Of a stretch of DNA of 64,000 bases, positions 62,991 through 64,000 are shown one piece after another. Every line of letters starts with the position of its first letter. The stretch's first letter is position 1. Location of the stretch: assembly GCA_024362935.1 (NCBI GenBank), contig JANCRA010000011.1:2976001-3040000 (forward strand). Reading direction: 5' to 3'. The notes below the pieces were generated by a model that saw only the letters and a list, made by a program, of their open reading frames with translations, was not told the origin of the DNA and did no database searches. Position numbers and translations under genes: made by a program. Source of the DNA: Setophaga petechia (lineage: Eukaryota > Chordata > Aves > Passeriformes > Parulidae).

Positions 62991-64000
62991 GTTAGTCAAG
63001 TTAGCGTAGACTGTTTTAATTTTCCAGAAAATATTAACTGTTGTTGCAACTGGTTGCACATTTGAGCCACCCTAACGTCCCAAATAATGTGTTCTGTAAG
63101 TATTTTAAGAAGTTTAGGATGTTGCACTATATAGATAGAGGTGACAGAACATTGATCATGTAGCTTAAATACATCAATCAAAGAAATATGCCTAACAAAT
63201 TTGAAGGCATCATTCAGATAAAAGTGAATGTTTTGTGTTTTGTATTTTGTTTTGTGTGTATATATAGATAAATATGTATATATATGTACATATACATATA
63301 CATGTACATATACCTAGATAGAGAGAGCGAGAGAGATATTAACCCAAGGCCATAGAACAGAAAATATTGTTCATTTTAAAGAAATCACCGCAAGAACCTG
63401 GTGGGGCTGGATGCCACGATCCGAGCCATTGACACGTTGGTTTTCACTGCGGCGCCGGGGCACCACCAAGTGGCAGCACCGTGAAGAGCTGAGCTGTCGG
63501 AAAAACATTTCTGTCTTAAAAAAGAACAAAGGGAGTGGTTCCGCACCTGGAAATAGCCAGTTTCGGTTTGAGTCGGCTGGTAAAGTAACTTGATCTGAAA
63601 GGAATAAATATATTTTTATTCTGAAGCAATGAGATGTAACCATAAATAGGCGTACAGTTGTAGCAAATTGAAATATTTTGAAGAAAGTCTGTGTGACTCA
63701 TTTAAACAGTTGGGAACAAATATACTACTCTGGCTGTACTCATCAAATAAACCAAACATTTGATTTGGAACTAATTTCGACACATATTAGTCTAGTATTA
63801 ATCTTCAACGTATTAATAGATCTGGTCAAAGTTACCCCAAGGACTCTTCCATCAGTATCATCTTTCTCAAGCCATTCTCCCAAAGATCACAGCATAAGAT
63901 TGACACATTGCACATGACACACTAAAAAAGAGAAAATTATGGAAAACCCAAAAAGAATGGAGACAAAGCTTAAACTTACTTTTAAAAATGTCAGCTCTGT
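62991..64000. other. Upstream flank of MTDH
   Basis: AT-rich sequence with a microsatellite at 63.23-63.34 kb and a small CpG-containing patch at 63.39-63.50 kb. I see no gene. In human the next gene on this side is TSPYL5; nothing resembling it is present. Confidence 0.6.
63232..63340. repeat. Compound TG / TA / TACA / GA microsatellite
   Basis: The tract runs from ttttgtgtttt repeats through tatatatagata and alternating tacatatacatata units to gatagagagagcgagagag. It is low-complexity. Confidence 0.92.

Noticed and set aside
1..64000. CRISPR arrays, operons, phage or plasmid features, tRNA or rRNA genes
   Set aside because: No regularly spaced direct repeats, no closely packed coding frames and no tRNA-like cloverleaf or rRNA sequence were seen. 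All content fits a vertebrate nuclear locus.

Overview
The window is vertebrate nuclear DNA and almost certainly comes from a bird, probably a songbird. The evidence is two multi-exon genes with GT-AG introns, CpG-island promoters in an AT-rich background, CR1 LINE fragments as the main interspersed repeat, and LTR pieces of avian endogenous retrovirus type. I see no bacterial genes, CRISPR array, tRNA or rRNA. The species is not determined.

The main gene is MTDH (metadherin / LYRIC / AEG-1) on the minus strand. All 13 coding exons can be placed, from the ATG at 61,353-61,355 to the TGA at 30,338-30,340. The exons join in frame into 623 codons. They include the single membrane segment, the tryptophan motif that binds SND1, the K9 tract and the basic C-terminus. 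One 87-nt exon (43,204-43,290) has no counterpart in the 582-residue human protein as I recall it. Its reading phase allows it to be included or skipped without changing frame.

The second gene is LAPTM4B, also on the minus strand. Only its first coding exon (12,175-12,270, 32 codons) was found, with its CpG island. The rest should lie within or beyond the left end of the window; I did not find exon 2 in 1-12,170. MTDH followed by LAPTM4B in the same direction matches the order on human chromosome 8q22.

Layout: 1-12,170 LAPTM4B intron 1, with an LTR-like block at about 2.5-3.4 kb and a pair of related repeats at 6.8 and 8.05 kb; 11.9-12.7 kb LAPTM4B CpG island and exon 1; 12.7-about 27 kb intergenic, with two LTR-like blocks (13.6-14.4 and 17.1-18.1 kb) and a 2-kb CR1 copy (23.9-25.9 kb); about 27-30.3 kb probable MTDH 3'UTR; 30.3-61.4 kb MTDH; 60.6-61.8 kb MTDH CpG island; 61.8-63.0 kb a second large CR1 copy directly against the island; 63-64 kb upstream flank with a microsatellite. 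Introns carry several smaller CR1 tails and one clear solo LTR. Most short open frames elsewhere are chance or repeat-derived and are not annotated as genes.

From known biology, both products act at membranes. MTDH is an ER/nuclear scaffold and LAPTM4B is a lysosomal tetraspanning protein. Nothing here suggests more than conserved linkage between them. I found no convincing new biological system. The best leads are the extra MTDH exon, a small in-frame insertion in MTDH exon 6, and the repeat content around the two promoters.
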